Shown in pieces: positions 60,266 to 64,000 of a DNA stretch of 64,000 bases (its first letter is position 1; every line of letters starts with the position of its first letter). Origin of the DNA: Opisthorchis felineus. Lineage: Eukaryota; Platyhelminthes; Trematoda; Opisthorchiida; Opisthorchiidae. The position numbers were made by a program, and so were the translations under genes. Location: positions 424,390 to 488,389 of the forward strand of contig SJOL01008888.1 of the NCBI GenBank assembly GCA_004794785.1. The letters are read 5' to 3'. The notes under the pieces are model-generated. The model was not told the DNA's origin. It worked only from the letters and a program-made list of their open reading frames with translations, and did not search any database.

Positions 60266-62390
60266 GCCCATTTGCTAAGTTTTTTTGGCCCAATGGACCA
60301 CCGCAACTTCCGAGCAATACCGGCCAATTTCAGGTCGCTATTTGTTCGCTCATTGCTATAATTCCCGTAATTTTAACAAGGGATAACATTTGTGTGTGTG
60401 TGTGTGACGATGGTAATTCCATCGCTAACTGCTGTGTTGAGGTTAGAACGATATTCAGTGCGTGTATCCACTTGATAAGGTTGAATAATCGGGTACATGG
60501 AAATTTGTACTTGTCCCGTTTGATGTGTTATCGAAAACAAGCGTGTTTCTCGGTCGTCTGCCAGGTTTACGTCGGTCGACCGATCACACTCGCGTGACAA
60601 TTCGGATAAGCATCCGGCCAGTCTGCGGCACACATCAGTGAGGAGTAGAGTCAGTCATGCATCTTGTTTTCGGTGGAAGAGGCGTGTGTGTCTTTGCAGA
60701 GCATCCACTACCTGCCTCGTTAACTGAGAGGACATCTAGTGGTATACGGTGCTGCTCGCACGCGAGAAGTTTTCATCCTTTAGGGCACCTTAGTTTAGAG
60801 GTAATGAAATTATTTTCGGGACACGACGACATCGCTCTCGGGCCGCCGTTGAATAAACTAAGGATGACGTTATATGGCTTGGGGGTATCTTGAATTGAAA
60901 ACTTGTAGTCTATAAAAAAAGCACCAATTCACATGAGCCAGCGAACGCAAATATCGTATATCGGTCACAGCAAGATGCTCCTACCTGACAACCGACAGTA
61001 TCGGTTCAGATCGTGACTGTCCTCCTGCAATAGTTTGAAAACAATGTGTGGGCGCCTCATCAAGCTAAACCAATTTGTCCACAAAATGACGAAGCAGATA
61101 TGGTTATGAGTTGTACAAGCCGGCTACGAAGCATGAGAGTGTCTCTTTAAAAGGTTTTCGGCTTCGCAGGACTGTTTCATGTCCGTCAGTCGGTCCAGAA
61201 AGGGTTTTATCTTTGCGGGATTCCATGAATGTTGCTCAGTGTACCAAAATCTGAAGTCTGAGTTAGGTGGCGTAATTTTATTATATACAAGTCAGGTGAG
61301 TGTGGAAGCACCTAATGAATTATATTCCGCCCAACCAGGAGAGGGCTTCATTGCGAAGTGGAATCTTTTTGCTGTTGGTTTTTGTTTGGAGACGCCTTAG
61401 CGAAACCGTTTTAGAACCCAGTTTGAACCCGTTTTTAACTGTCGTTGTCCTTATTTTGCGGGTGTCCCTTGTTTGTTGGCCGTTTGATTGGAAATTTTCG
61501 AAGAAAATCTATATGTTATCATGACAATCTTCTTCGAAACTCACCTGGTGCCGTTTGATGCCAATAAAAAAGGTTTTCGACGGTTTGGTGAAGAAAACTG
61601 ATGACAAGAAGTGGTCTTACTTTTAGGTGAATTTCGCTAGGTACATACAAGTCAGAAAAAATATTGTTCGTCTGGTCTAAAGGTAGTGTCCGTCATTTCA
61701 TTTAACGCACAAGGACTAGGTGCGCGCAAATGATATTTCAAAACGGGAAAGGCGGGAAGACTTTCAATGAATGGTGCGAATCCTCCTTGTAATGAAAGGT
61801 GTCGGTTGTTGCATCCACTGATTCAATGTACGCACTCCTGTCAGTAGAGCAACATTTTATACCAGCAGTATCTGAAGCCTGACTGGTAGTTTGAACGATT
61901 AGCTGTTCGGCCAGTCAACACATGTGACCACGTGATGTGAATCTCGTGACCGAAATATGAGTGGCGCTATATCCTGTCTAAATACGATTTAGTCATGCTG
62001 TTGATCAGACACTTATGGCCAAACGGTGCAATTTTCAACTACCAACCGATAATCTCTGTGTTTTACTCACCTTGAAGACTCATCAGATGCGCACTGCCGA
62101 TGATTCTCAATAAGGATGAAACAGTTGTACATTGCTTCTCGGCTTTTCGTCATTATAGACTGGCTTCCCTTACAGGACAAAATCTCCCTTAAAAATATCG
62201 TTTTGTACATCCCGCGTTAATGTGATGCTAAAAGCAAATAAAAGGACACATTTTTGCGTCCAAAACTTCTACACGCACACACACGCAGGGTTTCTTACAG
62301 GTCGGAGTATGACGAATGCTATGATCAAATGAGCACTTCTAGGGGCAACCGTCCATATAAAAAGGACCGGAGGAAATGGTCAGTCGCCTG
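60265..62390. other. No recognised feature, apart from a short TG run
   Basis: A (TG)8 run lies at 60391-60406. Frames are under 90 codons and without motifs. Confidence 0.45.
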
Positions 62391-62760
62391 GTAAAAGCAT
62401 CCCAACAGCAACCCTCTCAGTACTTGGGATGGTTCGGATTCCTACTACCTCGGCAGCACCCTGACCACCGACCAAATGATCGAAATAGGACTGGACTTGC
62501 GAATATCGAAAGTTAGTATCGCGTTTGGAAGACATCATAAAGGTGTTTGGGACAGTCAGCACTTGCGAGTGGGCACGGAACTTGCGGTTTATCGCGCCAT
62601 CGTACTGTCTCCACTTTTGCACGGCAACAAGATACACGCAGTACACCAGTGTCACATCAGTATTCTCGATTGATTTCATTTCCACTGTCCACGGAGCATT
62701 ATACGTATACAATGGTCAAGCCTAATTCCACGAGTTGACTGAACGTTCGTCTACCTTTCG
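62390..62760 (+). mobile_element. LINE reverse-transcriptase C-terminal remnant
   Basis: The frame 62476-62673 reads SKVSIAFGRHHKGVW and ELAVYRAIVLSPLLHG, the post-palm block (SxAFGxLxxRVWxxxxLxxxTKLAVYxAVVLxxLLYG) common to many flatworm LINEs. The YLGS region just before it (near 62420-62460) is in another frame. The piece is short and shifted; its clade is not certain and seems distinct from the RTE and CR1 copies above. Confidence 0.6.
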
Positions 62761-63004
62761 TGTTTACATTCGGAGCGATCGTCCCACCCAAGCCGTGTTG
62801 CTACCCTGTTACTCCGATCAACAAGTACTTCCGATTCCTCGCTTTGGTGCACATCAAGACAGGTCCGAAGTAAGAATCACGCGATCATTCGGATCCAGCC
62901 TGGTGTTCACTTTCTGGTCGTGTGATCAAAAAAAATCTTTTATAACGCAGGGGAAATGAAACCATCAACTTTTCATTTCAACAGTACAAAGATGCTTCGA
63001 AGTA

Positions 63005-63100
63005 GCACTACTCACAAGGTGGTTGAAAGGTTTTCGGCAGCCCTGGCGACCGGTTTCGCTTTTTTGGGTTCATAAGGTATTTTCAGATCCAAAGAGCTTT
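63005..63100 (-). mobile_element. Hammerhead-bearing repeat, decayed
   Basis: The ribozyme region is 63040-63080. The palindromic ACCGGTC and GCGAAA remain, but CTGATGA reads CTTATGA and stem II no longer pairs well. The leader CTCACAAGGTGGTTGAAAGG resembles the other copies. Confidence 0.6.
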
Positions 63101-64000
63101 AGGCTTTCAACGCATAGCAAGATGTGGCCTAAAATAATTGCCTGAAGGTCCAAATCATCCCCACATCTACGGCAAGTGCGCATTTATTTTGTACGCTGCT
63201 GTTTCCGGGATGCTATACAGTTCTACTTGATTTATTTCCAGGTTGGTTGTATTTTGCCTGATTTATCTGCCACCGACATGATCCATTGGATATCATGCAA
63301 CTGCGGAGATATCTTCATTGTAGGAACTAACCACAGTCGATAACAGTGCATGACTGTATTACACCACGTTGTTCTTTCAACTCTCTCATAACTGTCTCCA
63401 AACGATGGGAGGTCAACTCGTGACCCAACATGTACAGCTACCAAGAACTCAAGAAAGTATGCCACAGGAGAGATCCTAAGGATTCGTTCTATGTGTTCTT
63501 AGGCAACGGTGACCAGAAGATGCTGTCACTCAGATGCAGTACTTATAGCTGTTCACTAACCAGCACTGCCTACGTCATGGTTATGGAAGCAACATGCCTG
63601 GATTTCGTCGTCCTGATCACGTGACTGTGTTTGAGTTGTAAGTAGATGTCCGTTCAAGTTTGTCCCTAATACTTTTTATGCATACAATCTGAATTTCCAA
63701 CATTTCTGGGAAGTACAATCAGTAGTTACTTCTCGCGATAAATATTTTCGATCTGTGTTACTAGATCGGGTAAAAGAAAATAGTGTTGTAAATTTCGGCA
63801 GCCCTGCCAGAACACTGCATATATGCTTCCGTAATTTTCGCGGTTTACATGTTTTACGCGCTAGGCTCATGGAACGAACTGGATTCGAGATGCTCTGTGG
63901 CTAACGGATAATGTTGCGGTTTTTAGACGCAAGGCACAGCAGTCCTAACCAAGCTGATGCCACCATGACTCACACAGGGCCAATCGCCTGCCATTTTTAC
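63100..64000. other. No recognised feature
   Basis: Only short frames (maximum 77 codons), no motif and no match to the repeats above. Window end. Confidence 0.45.

Overview
This window looks like nuclear DNA from a parasitic flatworm, most likely an opisthorchiid liver fluke (Clonorchis or Opisthorchis type). That placement is inference. It rests on a single conserved animal gene spread over about 43 kb by very long introns, on a background dominated by CR1-like and RTE-like LINE retrotransposons, and on a tRNA-derived SINE whose translated frames match peptides I remember as common in predicted liver-fluke proteins. Nothing here is prokaryotic: there are no operons, and most open frames are short, unspliced noise or decayed transposon code.

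The one cellular gene is eIF3e (eukaryotic initiation factor 3 subunit E, INT6) on the + strand. Its ATG is at 15385. Eight exons (15385-15474, 15512-15856, 28342-28542, 30437-30564, 33141-33366, 41440-41549, 48520-48622, 51017-51148) join in frame at GT...AG boundaries to give 445 codons. A probable ninth exon with the stop codon lies at 58557-58625. Introns 2, 5, 6 and 8 are 7-12 kb and are filled with mobile elements.

Layout: 1-1780, nothing recognised. 1780-5900 (-) and about 7100-10370 (+), two diverged inverted copies of one retroposon; the minus copy also carries an ORF1-like frame. 10375-12960 and 13155-15300, two 5'-truncated CR1-like LINEs on the + strand; the second has a 992-base assembly gap over its reverse-transcriptase core and ends about 85 bp before the eIF3e start codon. 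15385-58625, eIF3e with its introns. These contain at least a dozen RTE pieces on both strands, 13 SINE copies (several with clear target-site duplications), three LTRs of one LTR-retrotransposon family (one attached to an intact Gag frame), and a repeat family carrying hammerhead ribozyme motifs. 58880-60265, another RTE piece. 62390-62760, a LINE reverse-transcriptase remnant. The rest is unassigned.

The most interesting signals are: (i) a complete hammerhead ribozyme core at 45030-45072 on the minus strand, with a 3-bp palindromic stem III, plus five damaged relatives (32826, 44751, 51541, 54232, 63040), two of them next to foldback sequence, which is the pattern expected for retrozyme or Penelope-type elements; (ii) a one-LTR Gag element flanked by a 6-bp duplication inside an RTE; and (iii) an unassigned 120-codon open frame behind a good splice acceptor at 43904. 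No complete autonomous element was found. The LINE copies are truncated, frameshifted or gapped.
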